A stretch of 64,000 nt of DNA, from NCBI RefSeq assembly GCF_012272695.1, contig NZ_CP050902.1, positions 434,001-498,000 of the forward strand, in the 5' to 3' direction. Numbering within the stretch: the stretch's first letter is position 1; each line of letters begins with the position of its first letter. Below are positions 24,013 through 32,770 of this stretch, one piece after another. The notes beneath the pieces were generated by a model, which was not told the origin of the DNA, ran no database searches, and worked only from the letters and a program-made list of their open reading frames with translations. This stretch comes from Nocardioides sp. JQ2195. Its GTDB lineage: Bacteria; Actinomycetota; Actinomycetes; Propionibacteriales; Nocardioidaceae. The translations under genes were made by a program, and so were the position numbers.

Positions 24013-24690
24013 ATGTTGAGCCAAGACTTCGAAGCCTTCGTCGAAGAGCTGAAGCTGTCCGGATCTGCCGTCGAGACCGCCGAGCAGGTGGTCGGCCATG
24101 CCCTGAAGCAGCTCGAGGCTGACCACGCCGGCATCACCCTGCTCGGACCCGGTGGTCACCTGGAGACCATCGCCCCGACCGACTTCCTGGTGGAGCAGGT
24201 CGACCACCTGCAGTACGAGCTGAACGAGGGTTGCTGCGTGGACAGCACGTGGAGGGGCGAGCTGGTCCTCTCCGAGTCCTTGGCGACTGACCCGCGATGG
24301 CCCACCTGGGGGCCGAAGGCAGCGGAGCTGGGGGTGGCCAGCGTGCTCGCGGTGCAGCTGAGCAGCACGGAGCGAGGTCGGGTCGGCTCCCTCAACCTCT
24401 ACTGGACGGAGGAGCGGACCTTCGCGAAGGACGTCGTGGCGTTCGCGCACATCTTCGCGCGTCATGCCGCACTGGCCCTGTCGCACTCCCTGCACCGCGA
24501 CGACTTCGACGTCTCGCTCGACTCGCGCAAACGGCTGGGCATCGCCCAAGGCATGCTGATGGAGCGATTCGGACTGGCGCCCGATGACGCGTTCCGCATC
24601 CTCCAGCAGTTCGCCCAGGACCGTGACCAGAAGCTGGGTGACGTGGTCGATCAGCTGATCAGCAGCCCCGGACGCCGGTCCAGGGGCTGA
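24013..24690 (+). CDS. GAF and ANTAR domain RNA-binding regulator
   Basis: The 225-residue protein has a GAF sensor domain (about 15-155, with LLGPGGHLETIAPTD, YELNEGCCVDS and LGVASVLAVQL). A C-terminal ANTAR three-helix domain follows (SRKRLGIAQGMLMERFGLAPDDAFRILQQFAQDRDQKLGDVVDQL). ANTAR domains bind tandem RNA hairpins and prevent termination. AGGAGA lies upstream of ATG 24013. No dual-hairpin target was evident next to it. Two other ANTAR genes are at 50629 and 51146. Confidence 0.88.
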   Translation: MLSQDFEAFVEELKLSGSAVETAEQVVGHALKQLEADHAGITLLGPGGHLETIAPTDFLVEQVDHLQYELNEGCCVDSTWRGELVLSESLATDPRWPTWGPKAAELGVASVLAVQLSSTERGRVGSLNLYWTEERTFAKDVVAFAHIFARHAALALSHSLHRDDFDVSLDSRKRLGIAQGMLMERFGLAPDDAFRILQQFAQDRDQKLGDVVDQLISSPGRRSRG

Positions 24691-24724
24691 CGCCCGGGTC
24701 ACGGTCCCGGCGGGCACCGAGTCC

Positions 24725-25549
24725 TCAGGCGGTGGCGGACACCTCGCCCGTGAGGCCGTCGATCAGCTGGGTCCCGGCGGGCGCCGAGCGCAGTGCGCGC
24801 AGGGCGATCGCGCGACGGTCGAACGACTCGGCCTCGACGCTCGGGTCCGGCGGTGCCAGCACCCACCGGCGTGCGGGTCGGGTGCCTCGGACGGGTCGAC
24901 CGGGCTCAGGGTCGCGGTCGCCGAGTGCGACGTACTCCCCGTGCAGCGCTTGCGCGAGCCGCGCCGCCCGCACCCGGCCGATGCCCGGGTGGCGTTGCAG
25001 CCCCGCGGGCGCCGCGGCGGCGACCGCGGCCAGGCTGCCGAAGGCGGCGAGCAGGCTGCGGGCCATGGTGGCACTGATGCCGGGCACGACCGAGAGCATC
25101 GCCTCGGCCTGCGCGGAAGGGTGGCGGGGTGCGCGGCGCGGACCCTCGGTGTGGGGGGTCGGACCGGCGCGGCGGGCCCGCTTGGCGAGGCGGATGATCC
25201 ACGCCGCGCTGTCCTCGGCGTCCAGGCTGTGCAGCACGCTGAACCCGTCCTCGACGAGTCGGCACACGGCGCCGCGCCAGGCGTCCTCGGCGATGCCACG
25301 CGGCTCGCCCTCCAGCAGCAGGACCGCCTGGGGGAAGGCGGACTGCAGGCGCACGGCCTGGTCGAAGATGCGCCGGTCGCGGATCGAGGCCCCGAGGTCG
25401 TTCGGTCCCTTGCGCTCCACGGCCAGCCCGGGGCCGAGCACGTAGTCACCGACCGGCAGGTCGGTCAGGCGAACGTCGAGACCGGCGGCGTCGAGGGCGT
25501 CCGGGATCGGACTGTTGCGCTCGCGGTGGTCAACCAGCACCGGACCCAT
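24725..25549 (-). CDS. ERCC4 (XPF/Mus81-type) nuclease domain protein with helix-hairpin-helix
   Basis: This 274-residue protein has an N-terminal ERCC4 nuclease fold: VDHRER, GD at residues 34-35, and the catalytic ERKGPND at 45-51, fitting GDx(n)ERKxxxD. A tandem HhH region follows (LSVVPGISATMARSLLAAFGS, then LQRHPGIGRVRAARLAQAL), the XPF/Mus81 module that binds branched DNA. Stand-alone bacterial versions are not well studied; a role in replication-fork or recombination repair is inferred. The C-terminal 70 residues are Arg/Pro-rich. ATG 25549 starts at the first strand. Confidence 0.8.
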   Translation of the reverse strand: MGPVLVDHRERNSPIPDALDAAGLDVRLTDLPVGDYVLGPGLAVERKGPNDLGASIRDRRIFDQAVRLQSAFPQAVLLLEGEPRGIAEDAWRGAVCRLVEDGFSVLHSLDAEDSAAWIIRLAKRARRAGPTPHTEGPRRAPRHPSAQAEAMLSVVPGISATMARSLLAAFGSLAAVAAAAPAGLQRHPGIGRVRAARLAQALHGEYVALGDRDPEPGRPVRGTRPARRWVLAPPDPSVEAESFDRRAIALRALRSAPAGTQLIDGLTGEVSATA

Positions 25550-25646
25550 GTCGACCACACTGCGACGGTACACGCACGGCCCTGCGCGGATCAGGCGGTC
25601 GCGGAAGGGCCTGCGGTCCGGGTCGGGAGCGTGGCGGGCGGCAGGG

Positions 25647-25976
25647 TCAGCGGAAGGCGACCGCGGCCAGCTCGGTGGTGGCGATGAGTGCGGTTGCCAC
25701 GGCGAGCGCCAACGGTGCGCGTCCTCCGCGCGGTCCGGGGCGCCTGCGGGTGCCCGCGTCATGTGAGTAGCGGAGCCAGCTTGCCAGGAAGACCCACGCG
25801 CTGAGGACCAGGGCAGTGGAGAGCAGCACGATCGCGACCGGCCCGAGGGTCGACCAGGTCAGCCGGGCCATGATGGCGCAGGCCGCGGCGAGCGACAGCG
25901 CGGTGCGCTGCCAGGCCAGTGCGGTGCGCTCGTTGGAGAGCCCGTCGTCGCCGGCGGCGGCGTACGGCGCAGTCAC
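25647..25976 (-). CDS. DUF202 membrane protein, second of a pair
   Basis: The 109-residue protein has the DUF202 signature [17 protein letters not shown] followed by three hydrophobic segments. It starts at GTG 25976, overlapping the stop of the upstream DUF202 gene (GTGA). The two are a typical YidH/YidG-like pair of small inner-membrane proteins with unknown function. Confidence 0.82.
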   Translation of the reverse strand: MTAPYAAAGDDGLSNERTALAWQRTALSLAAACAIMARLTWSTLGPVAIVLLSTALVLSAWVFLASWLRYSHDAGTRRRPGPRGGRAPLALAVATALIATTELAAVAFR

Positions 25977-26332
25977 AGGCCGACGGCGACCAGCACGACT
26001 GCGGCCACCACCATCGCGAGGGTGAACATGGCGCCGAATCCGAAGGCCGGGAGGGGGGCCGACTCGCGCATCGCGCGCTCGGCCAGGGCCCAACGCACCC
26101 AGGCCACCACGGCGCTGACGAGACCGAGGGTCACCAGGAGCACGGCCAGGGCCCGCTGCGCGCCGGTGGGGATGGAGAGTTCGACGACGTCGAGGGCGAC
26201 TCCGGCCGCGAGCAGGGCGAGTGCGGTGCGGATCCACGCCAGGAACGTGCGCTCGTTGGCGAAGCTGAACCGGTAGTCGGGCTCGCTGCCTTCGGCATAG
26301 ACCCAGCCGGGCCATCGCTTGTGGTCCTTCAC
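25973..26332 (-). CDS. DUF202 (YidH-like) membrane protein
   Basis: The 119-residue protein [40 protein letters not shown] carries the [15 protein letters not shown] motif of DUF202. Three TM helices follow. It is probably an integral membrane component of unknown role, translated with the second DUF202 gene through a 4-bp overlap. The region 26333-26555 upstream holds divergent promoters but no gene. Confidence 0.85.
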   Translation of the reverse strand: MKDHKRWPGWVYAEGSEPDYRFSFANERTFLAWIRTALALLAAGVALDVVELSIPTGAQRALAVLLVTLGLVSAVVAWVRWALAERAMRESAPLPAFGFGAMFTLAMVVAAVVLVAVGL

Positions 26333-26555
26333 GTGCTCACTCTCCGGGAGGGGGTGCTGCTAATCGTCATTCTCGTCGCCCGCCCCGCGCGCTGGGCTGG
26401 GAAGGGGTGTGATCCCGGCCACACGGGACTGCGCTTGACGGAATCCACGATCTTCGGAATGCTACGTATTCAGAAGTCTACTGGATGAGCGACAACGCTC
26501 TCGCATTCGTCTGCCCCGGTTCGCGGCGCGGCGGGCACACCTGGAGGAGGTCGGC

Positions 26556-27311
26556 ATGACCCGGAGATTCGCGGGCAGGACTGCCATCGTCACCGGCGCC
26601 AGTCGAGGCATCGGGCTGGGCATCGCCCGTCAGCTCGTCGACGACGGGGCCACGGTCGTCGTCACCGGTCGCAGCGCGGAGGCACTCGACGAGGCGGTCG
26701 CGAGCCTCGGTGGCCCCGAGCACGCGCTCGGCATCGCCGGTCACGCCGACGACGTCGACCACCAGGCCGAGACGGTCGAGCGGGCGATCGACGCGTTCGG
26801 CAGCGCCGACCTGTTGGTCAACAACGCGGGCATCAACCCGGTGCACGGCCCGATGATCGACCTCGACCTCAAGGCTGCCCGCAAGGTCGTCGAGGTCAAC
26901 GTGCTGGCCGCCCTCTCCTGGACCCAGCAGGTCCACCGGGCCTGGCTGGCCGACCACGGCGGTGCGGTCGTCAACGTCTCCTCGGTGGCCGGCATGCGCC
27001 CGGCGCCAGGCATCGGGATGTACGGCGCCAGCAAGGCCATGCTGACCCACCTCACGCAGGAGCTCGCGGTCGAGCTCGGCCCCGACATCCGCGTCAACGC
27101 CGTGGCTCCCGCAGTGGTCAAGACCAAGTTCGCGACGGCTCTCTACGAGGGCCGCGAGGACGAGGTCGCGGCGGCGTACCCCTTGAAGCGGCTCGGTGTC
27201 CCCGGGGACATCGGCAGCGTGGTCGCCTTCCTGCTCTCCGACGAGTCCGCGTGGATGACCGGCCAGCTGCTGGCCGTCGACGGCGGACTGCTCCTCACCG
27301 GGGGTGTCTGA
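26556..27311 (+). CDS. Short-chain dehydrogenase/reductase (FabG-like)
   Basis: A 251-residue classical SDR with cofactor motif VTGASRGIGLGIAR, NNAGINP, a Ser in VNVSSVAG, and catalytic YGASKAM. It ends in the typical GQLLAVDGGLLLTGG. It is an NAD(P)-dependent hydroxyacyl or alcohol oxidoreductase; NTGR-type VVVTGRS after beta-2 suggests NADP(H). RBS GGAGGAGG precedes ATG 26556. The downstream gene overlaps its stop and is a remnant (27311), so this SDR was probably once the first gene of an SDR, phosphotransferase, acyl-CoA dehydrogenase operon. Confidence 0.88.
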   Translation: MTRRFAGRTAIVTGASRGIGLGIARQLVDDGATVVVTGRSAEALDEAVASLGGPEHALGIAGHADDVDHQAETVERAIDAFGSADLLVNNAGINPVHGPMIDLDLKAARKVVEVNVLAALSWTQQVHRAWLADHGGAVVNVSSVAGMRPAPGIGMYGASKAMLTHLTQELAVELGPDIRVNAVAPAVVKTKFATALYEGREDEVAAAYPLKRLGVPGDIGSVVAFLLSDESAWMTGQLLAVDGGLLLTGGV

Positions 27312-27511
27312 TGGGTGACGTGCCTGGGAAGGACCTGCCGGGCCTGGACCTCGGCGCCTTCCGGGACTGGTTCGTCGAGCAGCAGCCGCAGGTCGCCGGG
27401 ATCCGGACGCTCCGCTTCGCCGACGGCCCGGACGAGGTCCACCAGAACGCCCTGGCCCGTGCCGAGCTGCGACGCCAGGCGATGCGTCGTACGGCTCGTG
27501 CCGCCGACTGA
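27311..27511 (+). pseudogene. Fusion remnant: phosphotransferase start joined to acyl-CoA dehydrogenase end
   Basis: The 66-codon frame reads MGDVPGKDLPGLDLGAFRDWF and then IRTLRFADGPDEVHQNALARAEL. The first part resembles the N-terminus of APH-like phosphotransferases (PGLDLxxLRxWL). The second is the conserved C-terminal helix of acyl-CoA dehydrogenases (RxLRxADGPDEVHxxxIAxxEL). Everything between, two catalytic domains, is missing. The simplest reading is an in-frame deletion of about 2 kb. The order matches the APH-then-ACAD pair at 54177-51917. It could still be expressed as a small peptide because it overlaps the SDR stop (TGATG). Confidence 0.55.
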
Positions 27512-27540
27512 CCCCCCACCCCAGAAGAGACGAGACTCCC

Positions 27541-28488
27541 ATGACCCACCCTGTCCTCAACGACCTGCGGCTGCCGGTCGTCGCCGCCCCGATGTTCCTG
27601 ATCTCCGGGCCGGAGCTGGTGATCGCGGCCAGCAAGGCGGGCGTCCTCGGCTCGTTCCCGGCCCCCAACTGCCGGACCACCGAGGAGCTCGACCGCTGGC
27701 TGGGCACCGTCACCGACGGGCTGACCGAGGACGGCGTCACCAAGCCGTGGGCGCTGAACATGGTCACCCACAGCAGCAACCCGCGCCTGGCCGAGGACCT
27801 CAAGGTGGTGGCCGAGCACAAGCCGCCGATCGTGATCACCGCGCTCGGGTCGCCGCGGCCGGTGATGGAGGTCGTCAAGGGGTACGGCGGCACGGTCATC
27901 GCCGATGTGGTCAGCCTCAAGCTGGCGCACAAGGCGGCCGCTGCAAGAGCCGACGGGCTGGCCTGCGTCTCCTCCGGCTCGGGGGGCCACACCGGCCACC
28001 TGAACCCCTTCGCCTTCGTCTCCGCGGTGCGGGACTTCTTCGACGGCATCGTCGCGGTCGGTGGCGGCATCGCCGACGGGCACGGCGTGGCCGGAGCCGT
28101 GGCCGCGGGTGCTGACCTGGTCTACGTCGGGACCCGGTTCCTGGCCACCAGGGAGAGCATGGCTCCCGACGCCTACAAGCAGATGGTCGTCGACTCCGGA
28201 ACCGACGACCTGATCGTCAGTGACGGCATCACCGGCACCCCCGCCTCGTGGCTGCGTCCGAGCCTCGTCGAGAACGGCCTGGACCCCGACAACCTGGTCG
28301 CCCCGGAGAAGCGCGCCTACGGCAGCGGCAACGGACACACCCGCTGGAAGGACATCTGGGCCGCCGGGCAGGGGATCCAGGTCATCCAGGACGCGCCGGC
28401 CGTGGCCGACGTGGTCGACCAGCTCGTCGCTGACTACGGGGTCGCGCTGTCCCGCCTGGACCGCTTCCGCGGGGGTGTCCTGGTCTGA
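27541..28488 (+). CDS. Nitronate monooxygenase family flavoprotein
   Basis: The 315-residue FMN-dependent TIM barrel has LPVVAAPMFLISGPELVIAASKAGVLGSFPAPN, ALGSPRPVMEVVKGYG, SSGSGGHTGHLNPFAF and the phosphate-binding VAVGGGIADGHGVAGAVAAGADLVYVGTRF. Family members oxidise nitronates or reduce ring or enoyl ketones, e.g. IpdC in steroid degradation; the substrate here is unknown. The gene sits 29 bp after the remnant and may be in the SDR operon. A strong RBS AGAAGAGACGAG precedes ATG 27541. Confidence 0.85.
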   Translation: MTHPVLNDLRLPVVAAPMFLISGPELVIAASKAGVLGSFPAPNCRTTEELDRWLGTVTDGLTEDGVTKPWALNMVTHSSNPRLAEDLKVVAEHKPPIVITALGSPRPVMEVVKGYGGTVIADVVSLKLAHKAAAARADGLACVSSGSGGHTGHLNPFAFVSAVRDFFDGIVAVGGGIADGHGVAGAVAAGADLVYVGTRFLATRESMAPDAYKQMVVDSGTDDLIVSDGITGTPASWLRPSLVENGLDPDNLVAPEKRAYGSGNGHTRWKDIWAAGQGIQVIQDAPAVADVVDQLVADYGVALSRLDRFRGGVLV

Positions 28489-28523
28489 TCACCACCCGGG
28501 CACCGAGATCCGCGCTTCGTAGG

Positions 28524-28958
28524 TCAGCGGTGGTGGGTGTGGGCGATGTAGACGTCGCAGGGGGCGTGCTGGGCCACGTCCTTGGCGATGCTGCCGAGCA
28601 CCCGGCCGAGGCCCTGGACGCGCTTGTTGCCGACCACGATCAGGTCGGTCTCGAGCTCCTTGGCGAGATTGACGAGGATCTCGGCGGGCTTGCCCGCGGC
28701 AGCCGTCGTCTCGACCGCGAGCCCGGCGAACTCCGCGCGCAGCGCGCTGGCCTCCTGGTCGGCCACGGTGAGCGCGCCGGTCTCGTTGGTGTGGATGAAG
28801 ACGTCGCTGCCCTGCTCGATGCGCTCGATCTCGTTGCGGGTGAAGGCCGACACGACGTGCAGCTGGGCACCCAGCGCACGGGCCAGGCGGGCAGCGGTGT
28901 GCGCGGCAGCGGCGGCAGTCTCGGATCCGTCGACGCCGACGAGAATTCTGCTGGTCAT
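28524..28958 (-). CDS. Universal stress protein (UspA family)
   Basis: The 144-residue protein starts MTSRILVGVDGSETAAAA and has the ATP-loop region VVGNKRVQGLGRVLGSIAKDVAQHAPCDVYI, close to G-x2-G-x9-G-S. USPs bind nucleotides and help survival under stress. The start ATG 28958 is set by the RBS GGAAGGA. It is divergent from the enoyl-CoA hydratase at 29075; the region between carries the TTGACA promoter described at 29005. Confidence 0.9.
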   Translation of the reverse strand: MTSRILVGVDGSETAAAAAHTAARLARALGAQLHVVSAFTRNEIERIEQGSDVFIHTNETGALTVADQEASALRAEFAGLAVETTAAAGKPAEILVNLAKELETDLIVVGNKRVQGLGRVLGSIAKDVAQHAPCDVYIAHTHHR

Positions 28959-29004
28959 GGAGATTCCTTCCGGAGGCCGGGACGCGTGCGTCTCGGACGA
29001 GGGG

Positions 29005-29033
29005 TTGACATGGTTGGCTTCGTAACTCATAGT
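29005..29033 (+). promoter_or_regulatory. Sigma-70-type promoter with shared catabolic element (ech)
   Basis: TTGACA (29005-29010), a 17-bp spacer and CATAGT (29028-29033) drive the enoyl-CoA hydratase gene. The segment CTTCGTAACTCATAGT (29018-29033) is identical to that in the 40171-40199 promoter. AACTCATAGT also recurs, inverted, at 38085-38094. GTAACT-CAT-AGTAAC forms an imperfect dyad around the -10. Confidence 0.65.
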
Positions 29034-29074
29034 AACCATTGAGCGGCCCTGACCGCCAGACACTGAGGAGAACG

Positions 29075-29938
29075 ATGACCTTCGAGACGATCGACTACAC
29101 CGTCGACGACAAGATCCTGACGCTCACGCTGAATCGTCCCGACAAGATGAACGCCGTGACTCAGCAGATGCGCGAGGAGCTCATCGAGGCCTTCGCCAAG
29201 GCCAACGAGGACCCCGACGTCGCGGTCATCGTGGTCACCGGCAGCGGCAAGGCCTACTGTGCCGGTGCGGATGTCTCCGGAGGCTCCAAGACCTTCGACC
29301 CGAAGGCTCGCGGCTGGGCCGACAACGTGGAGGACTACCGTGACGGCGGTGGCCAGATCACCCTCCAGATCTTCGAGAGCACCAAGCCGGTGATCGGTGC
29401 GATCAACGGCGTCGCCGCCGGGCTCGGTGCGACGATGCTGCTCCCGATGGACATCCTGATGGCGGCCGACACGGCCCGCATCGGCTTCGTCTTCGCGCGC
29501 CGTGGTCTGGTCCCCGAGGCCTGCGCCACCTGGTTCCTGCCGAAGAAGGTCGGCATCTCCACGGCGGCCGACTGGTGCTTCACGGGTCGCCTCGTGCCCG
29601 CCCAGGAGGCGCTCGAGGCGGGCCTGGTCAGCAGTGTCCACGCCGCGGACGACCTCCTGCCGGCCGCCTACGCGAAGGCTCGCGAGATCGCCGACAACAC
29701 CGCCCCGGTGGCCGTCGGCATGATCCGGCAGATGCTCTGGCGCTTCGCCGGCTCCGACCACCCGATGGACGCCCACCGGGTCGACTCCAAGCTCAACTAC
29801 ACCTTGGGCCAGTCCCCGGACGTCGCCGAGGGGATCGCCGCCTTCCTCGAGAAGCGCAGCCCCGACTTCCCCGGCCAGCTGCTCCAGGACGCCCCCGCGG
29901 CGTTCCCCTGGTGGGACGAGCCGGAGTTCAAGCAGTGA
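29075..29938 (+). CDS. Enoyl-CoA hydratase/isomerase (crotonase) family
   Basis: This 287-residue crotonase has TLTLNRPDKMNAVTQQM and the oxyanion-hole segments YCAGADVSGG and INGVAAGLGATMLLPMD. It acts on an enoyl-CoA or related ester in the cytosol; hydratase and isomerase cannot be told apart by eye. The residues after RIGFVFARRGLVPEACATWFLPKKVG match echA-like proteins lacking one of the two classical Glu residues, so the chemistry may differ. GAGGAGAACG precedes ATG 29075. First gene of the plus-strand catabolic run to 36742. Confidence 0.88.
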   Translation: MTFETIDYTVDDKILTLTLNRPDKMNAVTQQMREELIEAFAKANEDPDVAVIVVTGSGKAYCAGADVSGGSKTFDPKARGWADNVEDYRDGGGQITLQIFESTKPVIGAINGVAAGLGATMLLPMDILMAADTARIGFVFARRGLVPEACATWFLPKKVGISTAADWCFTGRLVPAQEALEAGLVSSVHAADDLLPAAYAKAREIADNTAPVAVGMIRQMLWRFAGSDHPMDAHRVDSKLNYTLGQSPDVAEGIAAFLEKRSPDFPGQLLQDAPAAFPWWDEPEFKQ

Positions 29939-29993
29939 GCGGTGCTGCTCATGCTTCCCAATTCGTAGGAACATTGACTCAGAAGGTGATCAC

Positions 29994-31232
29994 ATGACCG
30001 GCTTCGTGTGGGTTCTCGGGGGCTACCAGTCAGACTTCGCCCGCAACCTCACTCGCGAGGGCGGGGAGTTCTCCTCCTTGGCCACGGAGGTCCTCGACGG
30101 CACCTTCGACGCCACTGGCTTCGACCCGTCGCTGGTGCAGTCGGTCCACGTGGGCAACGCGTTCGGCCAGCTGTTCACCGGCCAGGGCCAGCTGGGTGCG
30201 ATGGCGGCGACCGTCGACCCGCGCCTGTGGGGCGTGCCCGCCTCCCGCCACGAAGCCGCCTGCGCCTCGGGCTCGATGGCGTTGCTCGCAGCCACGGCCG
30301 AGCTCGAGGCCGGTCGCTACGACGTCGCCCTCGTGCTGGGCCTGGAGATCGAGAAGTCCAAGGACACGGTGACCGGCGCGCAGCACCTCGGCGCGGCCGC
30401 CTGGATCGGCCACGAAGGAGAGGACGCCACCTACATGTGGCCCTACATGTTCTCCTCCGTCGCCGACGAGTACGACCGTCGCTACGGCATCGACAACGCC
30501 CACCTGCGCGCGATCGGTGAGCTCAACCTGCGCAACGCACGCAGCAACCCCAACGCGCAGACGCGCGGGTGGCAGCTGACACCGGAGAGCTTCGGCGACG
30601 ACGACACCGCCAACCCGGTCGTCGAGGGCCGCCTGCGACGCACCGACTGCAGCAACATGACCGACGGTGGCGCGGGCGTGATCCTGGTCAGCGACCGTTT
30701 CCTGCAGGCACACCCCGACGTGGCCTCCCGGCCGCGCGCGCTGATCTCCGGGTGGGGCCACACCACCGTCAGCCTCGACGTGAAGCAGAAGTTCGAGCGC
30801 AGCGCCGACGAGCCCTACGTGCTCCCGCACGTGCGCACCGCGATCGACGACTCGTTCAAGCGCGCCGGCATCGCCGGCGTCGACGACCTCGACCTGGTCG
30901 AGACGCACGACTGCTTCTCGATGAGCGAGTACGCCGCGATCGACCACTACGGCGTGACCGAGCCCGGCGAGAGCTGGAAGGCGATCGAGAACGGCGACCT
31001 GGAGCGCGACGGACGCATCCCGTTCAACCCCAGCGGCGGGCTGATCGGCGGCGGCCACCCGGTCGGCGCGACCGGCGTCCGCATGATGCTCGACTCCTTC
31101 AAGCAGGTGACCGGCCAGGCCGGCGACTACCAGATCGACAACGCGTCCCGGGTCGGGGCGTTGAACTTCGGCGGCAGCACCGCCACCACGGCGGCCTGGG
31201 TCGTCTCCGGTGGCGCAGCGGCAGGAATCTGA
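29994..31232 (+). CDS. SCP-x/lipid-transfer type thiolase
   Basis: The 412-residue protein has the nucleophilic Cys in EAACASGSMALLAA, the His in GGGHPVGATGVRMM, and the non-decarboxylating SCP2-thiolase style of C-terminus (ASRVGALNFGGSTATTAAWVV) instead of CxGxG. It likely cleaves or condenses a bulky beta-ketoacyl-CoA, as SCP-x thiolases do for branched or sterol side chains. A 55-bp gap with AT-rich sequence separates it from the hydratase. It precedes the carotenoid oxygenase gene by 10 bp. Confidence 0.85.
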   Translation: MTGFVWVLGGYQSDFARNLTREGGEFSSLATEVLDGTFDATGFDPSLVQSVHVGNAFGQLFTGQGQLGAMAATVDPRLWGVPASRHEAACASGSMALLAATAELEAGRYDVALVLGLEIEKSKDTVTGAQHLGAAAWIGHEGEDATYMWPYMFSSVADEYDRRYGIDNAHLRAIGELNLRNARSNPNAQTRGWQLTPESFGDDDTANPVVEGRLRRTDCSNMTDGGAGVILVSDRFLQAHPDVASRPRALISGWGHTTVSLDVKQKFERSADEPYVLPHVRTAIDDSFKRAGIAGVDDLDLVETHDCFSMSEYAAIDHYGVTEPGESWKAIENGDLERDGRIPFNPSGGLIGGGHPVGATGVRMMLDSFKQVTGQAGDYQIDNASRVGALNFGGSTATTAAWVVSGGAAAGI

Positions 31233-31242
31233 GGACAACAGC

Positions 31243-32757
31243 ATGGAACTCGAGCTGGTCAACCGCTATGTGACCAACCTCCCCGAGGACGACGACCACC
31301 CCTACCGCACGGGCGCGTGGACTCCCCAGACGCAGGAGTGGAACGCTGTCGACATGGAGGTGGAGGGCGAGATCCCCACCGACCTCGACGGTGCCTACAT
31401 CCGCAACACCGAGAACCCGCTCCACGCGTCGATGAAGATGTACCACCCCTTCGACGGTGACGCGATGCTCCACCTGGTCGGCTTCCGCGACGGGCGCGCC
31501 TTCTATCGCAACCGGTTCGTCCAGACCGACGGCCTCAAGGCCGAGGTGGAGGCGGGTGAGGCGTTGTTCGCCGGGCTGGCCGAGCCCCCGTCGCTGACGA
31601 AGGTCGACTTCGGCTCGGGCGCCCGCGGAGGGTTGAAGGACGCCTCGAGCACCGACGTGGTGGTCCACAACGGCGAGGTGCTCTCGAGCTTCTACCAGTG
31701 CGGTGATCTCTACCGGCTCAGCGGCACCAGCCTGGAGACCCTCGGCAAGGCCGACTTCCACGGTGCCTTCCCGGCCAAGGACGGCGTCTCGGCGCACCCG
31801 AAGGTCGACGAGCACACCGACGAGATGATGTTCTTCAACTACGGCACCGAGGCGCCGTACATGCACTACGGCGTGGTCGACAAGGACCAGAACCTGATCA
31901 ACTACACCGACATCCCGTTGCCGGGCCCGCGGCTCAGCCACGACATGTGCATCACCGAGAACTACTCGATCCTCAACGACTGCCCCCTCTTCTGGGACCC
32001 CGAGGCGTTGAAGGAGGGCAAGCACGCGGTGCGGTTCTTCCGCGACATCCCCACCCGGATCGGCGTGATCCCGCGCTACGGCAAGACCGACGAGCTGCGC
32101 TGGTTCGAGTTCGAGCCCACCTACGTCCTGCACTGGCTCAACGCCTTCGAGGAGGGTGACTGGGTGGTGCTCGACGGCTACTACCAGATCAACCCGTCCC
32201 CGACGCCGCGTCCGGGCGCCAGTGGCTACGAGGCGCTGTTCCGCTACCTCAGCCAGGACCAGAAGGAGCCCCGCCTGCACCGCTGGCGGATGAACCTGCG
32301 CACGGGCGAGACCCAGGAGTTCGACCTCAGCGACGTGATCTGCGAGTTCGGCATGATCAACGGCACGCACCTCGGCCGCCGCCACCGCTACTCCTACTCC
32401 GCGCTGCGGGTGTCGGGCATGTTCATGTTCAACGGCTTCGTCAAGCAGGACGAGGTGACCGGCAGGACCGAGACCGTCCAGCTTCCCGACGGCGTCTTCG
32501 CCAGCGAGACCGCGGTGGCCCCCAAGGTCGGCTCGACCTCCGAGGACGACGCCTACGTCGTCACGCTCACCACCGACATGAACAACGACCGGTCGGAGTG
32601 CCTTGTCTACGACGCCCAGGACGTCACCGCCGGCCCCGTGGCCCGGATCCGCCTGCCCGAGCGCATCAGCAGCGGCACGCACTCGACCTGGGCGCCCGGA
32701 TCGGCGATCGCCGGATGGGACACTTCCGACAATCCGCTCCACGCGGTCCGAGTCTGA
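31243..32757 (+). CDS. Carotenoid-cleavage-type (RPE65 family) nonheme iron oxygenase
   Basis: The 504-residue beta-propeller protein contains the four Fe(II)-ligand histidines in family contexts: SAHPKVD (H185), LSHDMCI (H233), VLHWLNAFEEGDWVV (H297) and SSGTHSTW (H480). N-terminal IPTDLDGAYIRNTENP and YHPFDGDAMLHLVGF are classic. Such enzymes split a C=C bond of carotenoids, stilbenoids or phenylpropenes (lignostilbene dioxygenase, isoeugenol monooxygenase). With CoA ligase and beta-oxidation genes around it, a degradative rather than pigment role is inferred. There is no carotenoid synthesis gene nearby. RBS GAGGA precedes ATG 31243. Confidence 0.9.
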   Translation: MELELVNRYVTNLPEDDDHPYRTGAWTPQTQEWNAVDMEVEGEIPTDLDGAYIRNTENPLHASMKMYHPFDGDAMLHLVGFRDGRAFYRNRFVQTDGLKAEVEAGEALFAGLAEPPSLTKVDFGSGARGGLKDASSTDVVVHNGEVLSSFYQCGDLYRLSGTSLETLGKADFHGAFPAKDGVSAHPKVDEHTDEMMFFNYGTEAPYMHYGVVDKDQNLINYTDIPLPGPRLSHDMCITENYSILNDCPLFWDPEALKEGKHAVRFFRDIPTRIGVIPRYGKTDELRWFEFEPTYVLHWLNAFEEGDWVVLDGYYQINPSPTPRPGASGYEALFRYLSQDQKEPRLHRWRMNLRTGETQEFDLSDVICEFGMINGTHLGRRHRYSYSALRVSGMFMFNGFVKQDEVTGRTETVQLPDGVFASETAVAPKVGSTSEDDAYVVTLTTDMNNDRSECLVYDAQDVTAGPVARIRLPERISSGTHSTWAPGSAIAGWDTSDNPLHAVRV

Positions 32758-32770
32758 GAACGGTTCGAGA

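Noticed and set aside
27541..28488. FabK-type enoyl-ACP reductase
   Set aside because: No fatty acid synthesis genes are nearby, and the GGHxG region fits the broader nitronate monooxygenase family better.
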